Shown: piece after piece, positions 43,497-52,110 of the stretch
Layout of the letters: every line of letters starts with the position of its first letter
Position numbering within the stretch: the stretch's first letter is position 1
Source of the DNA: Homoserinimonas sedimenticola
GTDB lineage: Bacteria > Actinomycetota > Actinomycetes > Actinomycetales > Microbacteriaceae
NCBI RefSeq assembly: GCF_026094475.1
Contig: NZ_JAPELL010000001.1
Span: 1,450,326-1,514,325 of the forward strand
Direction: 5' to 3'
Length of the DNA: 64,000 nucleotides
Notes under the pieces: generated by a model
The model's input: only the letters and a program-made list of their open reading frames with translations
What the model was told of the DNA's origin: nothing
Databases searched by the model: none
Position numbers and translations under genes: made by a program

Positions 43497-44594
43497 TCAA
43501 CTCTCCGCGAGCTGCCGCATCACCTGGCGCGCGATCGTGCGGCCGGCCCGGTTCGCGCCGATCGTCGACGCCTGCGGGCCGTAACCCGCGAAGAAGATGC
43601 GCGGGTCCTTCCACGACGACCCGTTGCCGACCGTCACGCCGCCCTCCTTCTCACGCAGCCGCAGCGACGCGAGGTGGCGCAGTTCGGGCCGGAATCCCGT
43701 CGCCCAGAGCAGCACGTCCGCCTCCACGAAGGTTCCGTCGTCCCAGCGCACGCCGTTCGGCTCGATCGACGAGAACATGGGCTTCGGCACGAGCAGGCCG
43801 CGGTCCACGGCCGACTGGATGCGACGGGTGCGGGGCACCCCCGTGCCGCTCACGATGCTCGGCAGGGCGCGCCCCTCGCGAGCCGCGGCATCCTGGATCG
43901 CGACGGCGTGCCGCCGGTCTTCGAGGTTCAGCTCGCCCTCCTCGCGGAACTCGATGCCGCGCCGGCTCGCCCACGTGAGCTCGGATGCCACGTGCTCGAG
44001 TTCAAGCATGAAGCCGATCGCCGAGGTGCCGCCCCCGACCACGACGACGCGTTTGCCCGCGAAGTCCTTCGCCGCGCGGTAGGTGGTCGTGTCGACCTGT
44101 TCCCCCTCGAAGAGGTCGCGCCCGGGATACCAGGGGCGGAACGGGGAACCCCACGTGCCCGTCGCGTTGACGACGACCTGGGTGGTGATCTCGCGGGAGT
44201 CCCCCGTGGCATCCGCCCATTCCACGACGAGGTCGATGCCGCGGTTGAAGACGCTGCGCACGATGGCCGGCCGCACGACGCCGAGCCCATAGTGCTGCTC
44301 GTATGCCGCGTAGTACTCGGCGACGACGTCGCGAGCCGGGCGCTGCCGGTCGGCCGTGTCGAAACTCAGCCCCAGCTCGTCGAGGCCAGGAAGGTCGTTG
44401 ATGCGGTGGGCGACGCCGATCCGCAGGCCCTCCCAGCGGTGCTGCCATGCGCCGCCCCTGCCGGGTCCGCGGTCGAGCACGACGAAGCCGTCCCCCGCCT
44501 CGAGTCCGAGCCGCTGTAGGTAGTACGCGACCGAGAGCCCCGCCTGCCCTGCCCCGATCACGACGACGGATGCTCGGGTCGGAACACTGCTCAC
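43497..44594 (-). CDS. FMO/CzcO-like flavoprotein oxidoreductase
   Basis: This 365-aa protein has two Rossmann motifs: VVVIGAGQAGLSVAYYLQRLG for FAD (residues ~10-30) and VVVVGGGTSAIGFMLEL for NAD(P)H (~168-185). LLWATGFRPEL is the conserved ATG box. This is the single-component flavin monooxygenase/CzcO class; without a Baeyer-Villiger fingerprint I cannot assign chemistry. GTG at 44594 follows TAGCCT by six bases, so leaderless. The glycosyltransferase gene follows on the same strand. Confidence 0.9.
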   Translation of the reverse strand: MSSVPTRASVVVIGAGQAGLSVAYYLQRLGLEAGDGFVVLDRGPGRGGAWQHRWEGLRIGVAHRINDLPGLDELGLSFDTADRQRPARDVVAEYYAAYEQHYGLGVVRPAIVRSVFNRGIDLVVEWADATGDSREITTQVVVNATGTWGSPFRPWYPGRDLFEGEQVDTTTYRAAKDFAGKRVVVVGGGTSAIGFMLELEHVASELTWASRRGIEFREEGELNLEDRRHAVAIQDAAAREGRALPSIVSGTGVPRTRRIQSAVDRGLLVPKPMFSSIEPNGVRWDDGTFVEADVLLWATGFRPELRHLASLRLREKEGGVTVGNGSSWKDPRIFFAGYGPQASTIGANRAGRTIARQVMRQLAES

Positions 44595-44637
44595 GGCATC
44601 AGGCTATCGGCTTCCCCTGAGGGCACCATACGTTGCG

Positions 44638-44670
44638 GTCGGAATTGCCGACAGCGCGCCATGCTAAACT
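44638..44670 (+). promoter_or_regulatory. Candidate promoter for the DUF3073 gene with small palindrome
   Basis: GTCGGAATTGCCGAC (44638-44652) has perfect GTCGG/CCGAC arms, and TAAACT (44665-44670) is a good -10. The gap to the ATG at 44760 is 89 bp, so the gene would have a real leader. The remaining leader shows nothing further I recognise. Confidence 0.4.
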
Positions 44671-44759
44671 CGGCAGTTAGTTTTCAAAGGTCCTTAGTTG
44701 GTCAATCCCGGTCGCCCAGTCGGCGAGCTTCGGGCAGGAATCGTGAGGGGGTCAAGCCA

Positions 44760-44954
44760 ATGGGGCGCGGCCGTCAGAAGGCAAAGCACACCAAGGTCGC
44801 CCGCGAGCTGAAGTACTTCAGCCCGGAGACCAACTACGACGCGCTCGCGCGCGAGCTCACTTCGGCTGATCGCGAGGACAACGAGCGACTCGAAGAGGAC
44901 CTCCAGAAGTGGCCTGAGTTCGCAAGCGAAGACCCGGAGTCCCGCTCCGCGTAG
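44760..44954 (+). CDS. DUF3073-family small basic protein
   Basis: This 64-aa protein is MGRGRQKAKHTKVARELKYF at the start, then SPETNYDALARELTS and an acidic tail, the DUF3073 pattern found across actinobacteria, typically next to purM. GAGGGGG lies upstream of the ATG. The first 20 residues are strongly basic, the rest acidic and helical, which suggests nucleic-acid or ribosome association, but the function is unknown. It converges on purM. Confidence 0.92.
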   Translation: MGRGRQKAKHTKVARELKYFSPETNYDALARELTSADREDNERLEEDLQKWPEFASEDPESRSA

Positions 44955-45002
44955 CAGGCCTCCGCAGCACGTGAGGCCGCGAAGCTCCCACCGGAGCCAC
45001 CG

Positions 45003-46097
45003 TCAGCCGGCGAAGGCTCCCACGAGCCGCACGGCACCGCCGTCAACACCCTTTGCGCCCTGCTCGAAGCCCTCGAGTTCCCGCGCCGCCGTCGACACCT
45101 CACCGGCGACCCACGAGGGCACACCCTCGGCGTTCATGAACTCGATGACGGATGCCGCGGCATCCGCCTTCACGACGGCGAACATGCCCACACCCAGGTT
45201 CCACGTGCCCTCGGTGTCGCCCAGCGAGAGCCCACCGAGCTCGGCGAGCGTGCGGAACACCGGCTGCGGCGACCAGCTCGAACGATCGACCTCGACCCAC
45301 GCCCCCTGCGGCAGCACGCGCGCGAGGTTCGCGGCGATGCCACCGCCCGTCACATGGCTGAGAGCGTGCACGGCCCCAGGCTGCGCATCCAGCAGGCGCG
45401 CGAGCGGGCCCGTGTACAGGCGGGTCGGCTCGAGCAGCACCTCGCCGACGATGCCGCCGAGGTCTGCCGAATGGTCGGTGAAGCCGAGGTCGGCGCTCGC
45501 AAGAATGTGACGCACGAGCGAGTACCCGTTGCTGTGCAGGCCCGACGACTCCATGCCGATCACGACGTCGCCGTGCTGCACCCTTTCGGGGCCGAGTAGG
45601 GCATCCGCCTCGACCGCGCCGACCGCGGCACCCGCGATGTCGTAGTCGTCGATGCCGAGGAGCCCCGGATGCTCGGCCGTCTCGCCGCCCACGAGGGCCG
45701 TGCCCGTCTCGGCGCACGCCCGCGCAACGCCCTCGACGATGGCCGCGATCCGCTCGGGCACGACCTTGCCGCAGGCGATGTAGTCGGTCATGAACATGGG
45801 CTTGGCGCCCACGACGATGATGTCGTCGACGACCATTCCGACGAGGTCCTGGCCGATCGTGTCGTGCTTGTCGATCGCCTGCGCGATCGCGACTTTCGTG
45901 CCGACGCCGTCGGTCGACGTCGCGAGGAGGGGCCGCTTGTACGAGGTGAGGAAGGAGACGTCGAAGAGCCCCGCGAAGCCGCCGACGCCGCCGAGCACGT
46001 TGGGCCCGTGCGTGCGCGCAACGGCCGCCTTCATGAGTTCGACCGCGAGGTCTCCGGCAGCGGTGTCGACGCCTGCAGCGGCGTAGCTGTCTGACAT
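45003..46097 (-). CDS. purM: Phosphoribosylformylglycinamidine cyclo-ligase (AIR synthetase)
   Basis: This 364-aa PurM makes aminoimidazole ribonucleotide from FGAM with ATP (step 5 of purine synthesis). GVDTAAGD, TSTDGVGTKVAIA, the DIIVVGAKPMFMTDYIA loop and GLHSNGYSLVR are conserved, as is HVTGGGIAANLARVLP. The ATG at 46097 has AAGGAA upstream. It is divergent from purF across 90 bp, which should contain both promoters; no clear PurR box is visible there. Confidence 0.97.
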   Translation of the reverse strand: MSDSYAAAGVDTAAGDLAVELMKAAVARTHGPNVLGGVGGFAGLFDVSFLTSYKRPLLATSTDGVGTKVAIAQAIDKHDTIGQDLVGMVVDDIIVVGAKPMFMTDYIACGKVVPERIAAIVEGVARACAETGTALVGGETAEHPGLLGIDDYDIAGAAVGAVEADALLGPERVQHGDVVIGMESSGLHSNGYSLVRHILASADLGFTDHSADLGGIVGEVLLEPTRLYTGPLARLLDAQPGAVHALSHVTGGGIAANLARVLPQGAWVEVDRSSWSPQPVFRTLAELGGLSLGDTEGTWNLGVGMFAVVKADAAASVIEFMNAEGVPSWVAGEVSTAARELEGFEQGAKGVDGGAVRLVGAFAG

Positions 46098-46187
46098 TGG
46101 TTCCTTCTCAGCGGTCGTCAAAGCTCCCAAGGACGGCATGGGAGAATGGAATACACCATCAACTCTACGGTCTGGAGTCTGCACCGA

Positions 46188-47645
46188 ATGTGCGGCATTG
46201 TCGGCATCGTTTCGAACGAGCCTGCGAACCAACTCATCTACGACAGCCTTCTCCTCCTGCAGCACCGCGGGCAGGACTCGACGGGGATCGCCACCGCCGA
46301 AGGCTCGGCCTTCCACATCCATAAGGCCAAGGGCCAGGTGCGGGAGGCATTCCGCACCCGCGACATGCGGGCGCTCCTCGGCACCATGGGCCTCGGGCAC
46401 GTGCGCTACGCGACGAAGGGTGAGGCAGCCAACGAGCAGGAGTCGCAGCCCTTCTACGTCAATGCGCCCTACGGCATCATGCTCGTGCACAACGGCAACC
46501 TCACCAACACGCGGGAGCTGACGGACGAGCTCTTCCGCATCGACCGCCGGCACCTCAACACGACCTCCGACACGGAGCTGCTCGTCAACGTGCTCGCGAA
46601 CGAGCTGCAGCAGCAGGTCAGCGGCGTCGACCTCGACCCCGACCAACTCTTCAACGCGGTCGCCCGCGTGCATGAGCGCGTCGAGGGCTCCTACGCCGCG
46701 ATCGCCCTCGTCGCCGGGCACGGGATGCTCGCCTTCCGGGATCCCTTCGGCATCCGCCCGCTCGTGCTGGGGCGCCGCGCGGCGGGCCTCGTCGGCACGG
46801 AGTGGGTCGTGGCATCCGAGTCTCTCGTGCTCGAGAGCGGCGGCTACGAGATCGTGCGCGACATCGCGCCGGGCGAGGCGGTCTTCATCGGCCTCGACGG
46901 TTCGATGACCTCGCGCCAGTGCGCCGCCAACCCGCTCCTCGTGCCGTGCTCCTTCGAGTACGTCTACCTCGCGCGGCCCGACTCGGTCATGAACGGAATC
47001 TCGGTTTACGAGGCCCGCCTGCGCCTCGGCGACCGTCTCGCCGACACGATCGCGAAGCACACCCCGATGGGCGACATCGATGTCGTCATGCCCATCCCCG
47101 ACTCGTCTCGGCCCGCCGCGATGCAGGTCGCCCAGAAGCTCGGCGTGGAATACCGCGAGGGCTTCTACAAGAACCGCTACGTGGGCCGCACCTTCATCAT
47201 GCCGGGGCAGGCGCAGCGCAAGAAGAGCGTCAAGCAGAAGCTCAACGCGATGGGCACCGAGTTCCGCGGCAAGAACATCCTCATCGTCGACGACTCGATC
47301 GTGAGAGGCACGACCTCCAAGGAGATCGTCGAGATGGCCCGCCAGGCCGGTGCCAACAAGGTCACCTTCACCTCAGCGGCCCCGCCTGTGCGCTACCCGC
47401 ACGTCTACGGCATCAACATGCCGTCACGGCACGAGCTCGTCGCGCACGGCCGCAAGATCCCCGAGATCGGCATGGAGCTCGGCGCCGACAACCTCATCTA
47501 CCAGGAGGTCGACGACATGCAGGCGGCCATCCTTGAGGGTTCGGATGTCACAGGGCTCGAGATGAGCTGCTTCACCGGTGACTACGTGACGGGCACGGTC
47601 AGCGACGAGTACCTGCGCTGGGTGGAGCAGAACCAGCTCAGCTGA
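46188..47645 (+). CDS. purF: Amidophosphoribosyltransferase
   Basis: This enzyme forms phosphoribosylamine from PRPP and glutamine, the committed purine step. MCGIVGIVSNEPANQLIYDSL places the N-terminal nucleophile Cys right after the initiator Met, so I start at ATG 46188 (485 aa). An in-frame ATG at 46146 would add a 14-residue propeptide needing cleavage, as in Bacillus PurF, and cannot be excluded. LLQHRGQDSTGI, VRYATKGE and the PRPP loop ILIVDDSIVRGTTSKEI are intact. The 3' end overlaps the convergent gene by 8 bp. Confidence 0.95.
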   Translation: MCGIVGIVSNEPANQLIYDSLLLLQHRGQDSTGIATAEGSAFHIHKAKGQVREAFRTRDMRALLGTMGLGHVRYATKGEAANEQESQPFYVNAPYGIMLVHNGNLTNTRELTDELFRIDRRHLNTTSDTELLVNVLANELQQQVSGVDLDPDQLFNAVARVHERVEGSYAAIALVAGHGMLAFRDPFGIRPLVLGRRAAGLVGTEWVVASESLVLESGGYEIVRDIAPGEAVFIGLDGSMTSRQCAANPLLVPCSFEYVYLARPDSVMNGISVYEARLRLGDRLADTIAKHTPMGDIDVVMPIPDSSRPAAMQVAQKLGVEYREGFYKNRYVGRTFIMPGQAQRKKSVKQKLNAMGTEFRGKNILIVDDSIVRGTTSKEIVEMARQAGANKVTFTSAAPPVRYPHVYGINMPSRHELVAHGRKIPEIGMELGADNLIYQEVDDMQAAILEGSDVTGLEMSCFTGDYVTGTVSDEYLRWVEQNQLS

Positions 47646-47955
47646 GCTCGTCCTCCCCCTGCACGGTGTCGCGCTCCATCGTCACGTCGCGCGCCCGGCG
47701 CTTCGAGGCGGCGTCGAGGATGAGCGCCACGAGCGCGCCCAGCACGAGGCCGGCGGGGATGAAGTAGATGCAGAGGTAGCCGAAGGTCGCCCCGAAACCC
47801 ACAAGCGGGTCGACGGGGAACGCCGCCGTGAGCACGAGCGCCGTGAGGAGCCCCACGAGGGCTCCAAGCAGCAGGAAGACCGGCACCTTGGGGGCGCGGC
47901 GGATGCTCACCTGCCGAGCGCTGCTACCAGGGGCTGTCTCGTTCTGCTCGCTCAT
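47638..47955 (-). CDS. Small membrane protein, two helices
   Basis: This 105-aa protein has two predicted helices (PVFLLLGALVGLLTALVLTAAF and FGYLCIYFIPAGLVLGALVALIL) flanked by charged tails (RRAP; KRRARD...ERD). No family is recognised. The start is ATG 47955, with a GTG at 47973 as alternative. It is convergent with purF, overlapping the two stops. It may be part of the purine locus only by position. Confidence 0.78.
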   Translation of the reverse strand: MSEQNETAPGSSARQVSIRRAPKVPVFLLLGALVGLLTALVLTAAFPVDPLVGFGATFGYLCIYFIPAGLVLGALVALILDAASKRRARDVTMERDTVQGEDELS

Positions 47956-47997
47956 GCCCCCATTCTCCCGCACTCAACCTGCGGACGGGACGCGAAC

Positions 47998-48055
47998 CGA
48001 GTTGCCCACTTCTGCTGCTTCTGGGGGCCAGAAAGGGTGCAAAGTGGGCAACTCG
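47998..48055. repeat. Palindromic intergenic element, copy 2
   Basis: 14-bp arms CGAGTTGCCCACTT / AAGTGGGCAACTCG enclose a 30-bp centre carrying a nested TTCTGG-GGG-CCAGAA stem. The element is largely identical to 34696-34753, including TCTGCTGCTT and CAGAAAGG. Here it lies upstream of the small membrane protein gene rather than between convergent genes. Confidence 0.85.
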
Positions 48056-48059
48056 ATTA

Positions 48060-48109
48060 GCGCGCAGCGCCCGAAGTACGCGCGATTTGCGCGCAGCGCA
48101 CGAAACACG
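48060..48109. repeat. Short direct repeat pair after the palindrome
   Basis: Two 21-bp words, starting GCGCGCAGCGC at 48060 and 48089, differ at three positions (CCGAAGTACG versus ACGAAACACG). They sit beside palindromic copy 2 in an otherwise empty 186-bp intergenic stretch. Function unknown. Confidence 0.6.
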
Positions 48110-48141
48110 ACTGCCCGGCGCGAAAGGCTCAAACCTGCAAG

Positions 48142-48546
48142 TCAGGCAGGCAGCTCCGGGGTCGGCGGGGTGTCGGCGAGCGCCTCGCGGTGCCAGGCGA
48201 GCGGCACGAGGTCTGCGAGATCCGCTCGGGAGCCCGACGCGGAGACCCGGGCGCCCTCGACCGCGTCAGCCCACGAGAGCTCGCCCGTCGCGAGAGCGAT
48301 CCAGGTCGCAGCATCCATCTCGACCACATTGGGCGGGGTGCCGCGAGTGTGGTTCGGCCCCTCGACGCACTGCACGGCGCCATGGGGAGGAACCCGCACC
48401 TCGAGGGTGTTGCCGGGCGCAGCATCCGCCAGCAGTTGCAGCAGGTAGCGCGCCGCCATCGCCTCAATCTCGCGGTCATCGACACCCGCGAGTGCGCGGC
48501 GCACGGCCGCTTCGCCGACCTGGGGCACAATGCGTGACTTCGCCAT
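48142..48546 (-). CDS. Sterol-carrier (SCP2)-family protein
   Basis: This 134-aa protein has VPPHGAVQCVEGPNHTRGTPPNVVEMDAATWIALATGELSWADAVEGARVSASGSRADLADLVPL, the actinobacterial sterol-carrier-like pattern often found next to purF/purD. SCP2 folds bind lipids in a cavity, but the role of this branch is unknown. ATG at 48546 has TAGCGT seven bases upstream (leaderless). It is divergent from purD with 63 bp between. Confidence 0.9.
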   Translation of the reverse strand: MAKSRIVPQVGEAAVRRALAGVDDREIEAMAARYLLQLLADAAPGNTLEVRVPPHGAVQCVEGPNHTRGTPPNVVEMDAATWIALATGELSWADAVEGARVSASGSRADLADLVPLAWHREALADTPPTPELPA

Positions 48547-48609
48547 GCCCCCCACGCTAACAAGCGCACCCCGTCGCTGGGGGAGTGAGCCGACCGATAC
48601 GCTTGCAGG

Positions 48610-49863
48610 GTGAAAATATTGGTCCTCGGTTCCGGCGCGCGGGAGCACGCCATCATCACCGCACTGCTCGCGGAGAACGCGGGGCATGAGATCATCGCGG
48701 CGCCCGGCAATGCAGGCATCGCTGCGGATGTCGCGATCATCCACCTCGACCCCACCAATCCCACCGTCGTGACCGACTTCGCGGTCGACAACGACATCGA
48801 GCTCGTCGTGATCGGGCCGGAGGCGCCCCTCGTCGAGGGCGTCGCGGACCGCATCCGCCGATCGGGCATCCCCGTGTTCGGGCCCGGCAAGGCGGCGGCG
48901 CAGCTGGAGGGCAGCAAGGCTTTCGCGAAGCGGATCATGGAGGCGGCGGGCGTGCCCACGGGCCGCGCCACCCGCGCCGGCACGATCGACGAGGCGATCG
49001 CCGCGCTCGACGAGTACGGTGCACCCCATGTCGTCAAGGCGGACGGCCTGGCGGCGGGCAAGGGCGTGCTCGTGACGGCCGACCGCGAGGCCGCGGTCGC
49101 GCACGCCGAGTTCTACCTGCAGCAGGGCAGTGTGCTCATCGAGGAGTTCCTCGACGGGCAGGAGGTCTCGCTCTTCCTCCTCTCCGACGGCCACAACGTG
49201 CTGCCCCTCTCGCCCGCGCAGGACTACAAGCGGCTGCTGGATGAGGATGCCGGCCCCAACACGGGCGGAATGGGCGCGTACTCGCCGCTGCCGTGGCTGC
49301 CCGACACCTTCGTCGACGAGGTCATCGACACGATCGCGCTGCCCACCGTGCGGCAGCTCGCCGAGGAGCAGACCCCCTTCATCGGGTTGCTCTACTGCGG
49401 GCTCATCGTGACGGAACGCGGCATCCGCGTCATCGAATTCAACGCACGCTTCGGTGACCCGGAGACCCAGGTCGTGCTGCCCCGGCTGGTCACCCCGCTG
49501 AGCCAGCTGATGCTTGCGGCCGCGACGGGCGGTCTCGGTTCGCTCCCCCGACCCGAGTTCTCCCCGGAGGCGTGCGTCACGGTGGTGCTCGCGAGCGAGG
49601 GCTACCCCGAGACTCCCATCACGGGGCGCTCCATCACGGGCATCGACGACGCCCTCGCGATCGAGGGGGTGACGGTGGCGCATGCGGCGACCGCAGCATC
49701 CGATGATGGCTTCGTCTCGTCGGGCGGGCGCGTGCTGAGCGTGGTCGCTCGCGGAGCCGACTTCGCCCAGGCTCGCGAGCGCGCCTACCGCGCGATCGAC
49801 GCGATTCACCTCGAGGGCGGTCAATACCGCAGCGACATCGCCCTCCGGGTGGTGGGCGCGTGA
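48610..49863 (+). CDS. purD: Phosphoribosylamine-glycine ligase (GAR synthetase)
   Basis: This 417-aa ATP-grasp enzyme adds glycine to phosphoribosylamine (step 2). VLGSGAREHAI at the start, IGPEAPLVEGVAD, KADGLAAGKGV, DAGPNTGGMGAYSPLPW and EFNARFGDPETQVVLPRL are the PurD motifs. GTG at 48610 follows TACGCT by six bases, so transcription probably starts at the start codon. The last codons overlap the purC start. Confidence 0.97.
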   Translation: MKILVLGSGAREHAIITALLAENAGHEIIAAPGNAGIAADVAIIHLDPTNPTVVTDFAVDNDIELVVIGPEAPLVEGVADRIRRSGIPVFGPGKAAAQLEGSKAFAKRIMEAAGVPTGRATRAGTIDEAIAALDEYGAPHVVKADGLAAGKGVLVTADREAAVAHAEFYLQQGSVLIEEFLDGQEVSLFLLSDGHNVLPLSPAQDYKRLLDEDAGPNTGGMGAYSPLPWLPDTFVDEVIDTIALPTVRQLAEEQTPFIGLLYCGLIVTERGIRVIEFNARFGDPETQVVLPRLVTPLSQLMLAAATGGLGSLPRPEFSPEACVTVVLASEGYPETPITGRSITGIDDALAIEGVTVAHAATAASDDGFVSSGGRVLSVVARGADFAQARERAYRAIDAIHLEGGQYRSDIALRVVGA

Positions 49864-50714
49864 CGGGCGCGGAAGAGCTCGAGCCTTTCGGCTGGCAGCA
49901 CTTCTACTCTGGCAAGGTGCGCGACTTGTACCGCAACGAGGCACTTCCCGGGCGGATGCTCGTGGTCGCCTCCGACCGCGTGAGCGCCTTCGATCACGTG
50001 CTCGAGCCGGGCATCCCCGGCAAGGGCAGGCTCCTCACGGAGCTGAGCCTCTGGTGGTTCGAGACCCTCGCCGACGTGCCGAACCACCTTGGCACCGGCG
50101 ACATCCCCGCGCCCGTGGCAGGACGCGCGACGATCGCGCGGGAGCTCGAGATGTACCCGGTCGAGTGTGTCGTCCGCGGCTACCTGACGGGCAGCGGGTG
50201 GAAGGAGTACCAGGCGACGCAGAGCGTGTGCGGCGTCGCCCTCCCCGCCGGGCTGAGCGACGGAGACCGCCTGCCCGAGCCGATCTACACCCCCGCCTTC
50301 AAGGCACCCATGGGCGAGCACGACGTCAACATCACCTTCGAACAGAGCGTCGAACTCATCGGCGCTCCGGCCGCGACCGCGCTGCGTGACCTTTCCGTGT
50401 CGATCTTCACGCGCGCATCCGCGATCGCGGAGTCGCACGGCGTCATCCTCGCCGACACCAAGTTCGAGTTCGGCATCGACTCGGACGGGATCATCACCCT
50501 GGCGGACGAGGTGCTCACCTCCGACAGCAGCCGGTATTGGGATGCCGCGGCCTACGAGTCCGGGGACCGCGCCTCGAGCTTCGACAAGCAGATCGTGCGT
50601 GACTGGCTCGCCGCGAACTGGCAGGGTGAAGGGGAGCCTCCGCAGCTTCCGCAGGAGATCGTCGACCGCACCGCCGCTCGCTACCGCGAGCTGATCGAAA
50701 GGCTGACAGCATGA
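49860..50714 (+). CDS. purC: SAICAR synthetase
   Basis: This 284-aa PurC joins aspartate to CAIR (step 8). WQHFYSGKVRDLYRNE near residue 14, ASDRVSAFDHVLEPGIPGKGRLL, VVRGYLTGSGWKEYQ and DTKFEFGIDSDG are the expected motifs. It is of the longer SAICAR-synthetase form usual in actinobacteria. GTG start overlaps purD (GTGA) and its stop overlaps the GNAT gene (ATGA), so purD-purC-GNAT form one operon. Confidence 0.97.
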   Translation: MTGAEELEPFGWQHFYSGKVRDLYRNEALPGRMLVVASDRVSAFDHVLEPGIPGKGRLLTELSLWWFETLADVPNHLGTGDIPAPVAGRATIARELEMYPVECVVRGYLTGSGWKEYQATQSVCGVALPAGLSDGDRLPEPIYTPAFKAPMGEHDVNITFEQSVELIGAPAATALRDLSVSIFTRASAIAESHGVILADTKFEFGIDSDGIITLADEVLTSDSSRYWDAAAYESGDRASSFDKQIVRDWLAANWQGEGEPPQLPQEIVDRTAARYRELIERLTA

Positions 50715-51181
50715 CCGCCATCGACTTCGAGGGCATCGAGGTTCGCGAGCTTCCCTTCGAGCACGCCGACTCGAGCATGCTCCACTCCGCTCAGCGCGCC
50801 GAGATCGCGGCCGCCTACGGCACCGAGGACTCCGACCCGAGCGAGCCGACCACGGCCGACAATGTGGCAGCGTTCGTCGTCGCCTATACCGACGGCGTGC
50901 CTGCGGGCTGCGGCGGCCTGCGCGCCATCGAGAACGACGAGTTCGAGGTCAAGCGCATGTATGTCACGCCCGCCCACCGCGGCACAGGGGTCTCGACCGC
51001 CGTGCTCTCGGCACTCGAGGCGATCGCACGGGACCGCGGCGTGACCCGCCTCGTGCTCGAGACGGGCGACCGGCTCCCCGCAGCCCAGCGCTTCTACGAG
51101 CGGGAGGGCTACACCCGCATCGAGAACTTCGGCCCCTACGCGGGCGTCGCCACGAGCATCTGCTACGCCAAGACGCTCTGA
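50711..51181 (+). CDS. GNAT-family N-acetyltransferase
   Basis: This 156-aa acetyltransferase has VKRMYVTPAHRGTGVSTAVLSALEAIARDRG (acetyl-CoA motif A, R-G-T-G variant of Q/RxxGxG/A) and LETGDRLPAAQRFYEREGY (motif B). The ATG overlaps purC. A role in purine synthesis is not expected; it may just ride the operon. The 65 bp after it hold three GGCTCCG words but no gene. Confidence 0.9.
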   Translation: MTAIDFEGIEVRELPFEHADSSMLHSAQRAEIAAAYGTEDSDPSEPTTADNVAAFVVAYTDGVPAGCGGLRAIENDEFEVKRMYVTPAHRGTGVSTAVLSALEAIARDRGVTRLVLETGDRLPAAQRFYEREGYTRIENFGPYAGVATSICYAKTL

Positions 51182-51246
51182 CGGGCTCCGGGGGCTCCGA
51201 CGGCTCCGGCGGGAACAGTGATGGATGCCGCGGCGTTGCTGACTGC

Positions 51247-52110
51247 ATGAGCATCGACCTCCTCGCCCCCGAGACCGCCATGGGCGCCGTGACCCTCAAG
51301 GTCGCCGACCTCGACCGCATGATCGCCTTCTACCGGGACGGCGTGGGCCTCAATCTAATCACGAACGAGGGTGCCAGTGCCCTCCTCGGTCGGGGTGCGC
51401 GGGTCGCGCTCGTGCTCGACTTCGCTCCCGAGCTGCGACACGCCTCGCCCAGCGCGGCGGGCCTCTACCACACGGCCTTCCTCTTCGCGGAGAAGAGCGA
51501 CCTCGCGGCCTCTGTCTACTCCGTCGCGCGCCGGTATCCGCAGAGCTTCACGGGCAGCAGCGATCACCTCGTGAGCAACGCCTTCTACTTCGACGACCCC
51601 GAGGGCAACGGGGTGGAGCTGTACTGGGATACAAATCGCTCCATGTGGGAGTGGCGCGGCGATTCCGTCACGATGGGCACGGTCTACCTCGACCCCAATG
51701 CATTCCTCCACGAGAACCTCACGGAGGCCGGCGTGAGCGGACCGACGAACGGCGCGACATCCATCGGGCACGTGCACCTCAAGGTTGGCGACATCCGCAC
51801 CGCGAAGGAGTTCTACGTCGACACGGTGGGCTTCGACGTCACCGCCGAGTTCGGAACGCAGGCTCTCTTCGTGAGCGCGGGTGGCTATCACCACCATGTC
51901 GGGATGAACACGTGGCATAGTGCCGGCGCGGGCACGCGCACCCCCGCGCTTGGCCTCGGCCGGGTCACGATTGAGGTGCCGACCTCCGACGATCTCGGCG
52001 CCCTCTCCGAGCGCCTCGCCGCGCGCGGTGTGCAGCGCACCGACGACGGACGCTCGCTATCCTTCGACGACCCGTGGGCCAACCGAGTGACGGTGAACGT
52101 CGCAGGCTAG
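51247..52110 (+). CDS. Two-module VOC/glyoxalase-superfamily protein (CatE-like)
   Basis: This 287-aa protein has two VOC modules: AVTLKVADLDRMIAFYRDGVGL (1-130) and GHVHLKVGDIRTAKEFYVDTVGF (165-287). Overall it resembles CatE-type catechol dioxygenases. In the C-terminal module His in GHVHLKV and in YHHHVGMNTW are present. The third ligand position, normally Glu in an N-G-x-E-L-Y motif, reads NRVTVNV, so the metal site may be incomplete or changed. The N-terminal module keeps NGVELYW. It converges on the next gene with overlapping stops. Confidence 0.85.
   Translation: MSIDLLAPETAMGAVTLKVADLDRMIAFYRDGVGLNLITNEGASALLGRGARVALVLDFAPELRHASPSAAGLYHTAFLFAEKSDLAASVYSVARRYPQSFTGSSDHLVSNAFYFDDPEGNGVELYWDTNRSMWEWRGDSVTMGTVYLDPNAFLHENLTEAGVSGPTNGATSIGHVHLKVGDIRTAKEFYVDTVGFDVTAEFGTQALFVSAGGYHHHVGMNTWHSAGAGTRTPALGLGRVTIEVPTSDDLGALSERLAARGVQRTDDGRSLSFDDPWANRVTVNVAG

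Noticed and set aside
46146-46187. Longer purF start with a propeptide
   Set aside because: Possible, but the ribosome site is badly spaced there and the nucleophile Cys directly follows the ATG at 46188, which needs only Met removal.
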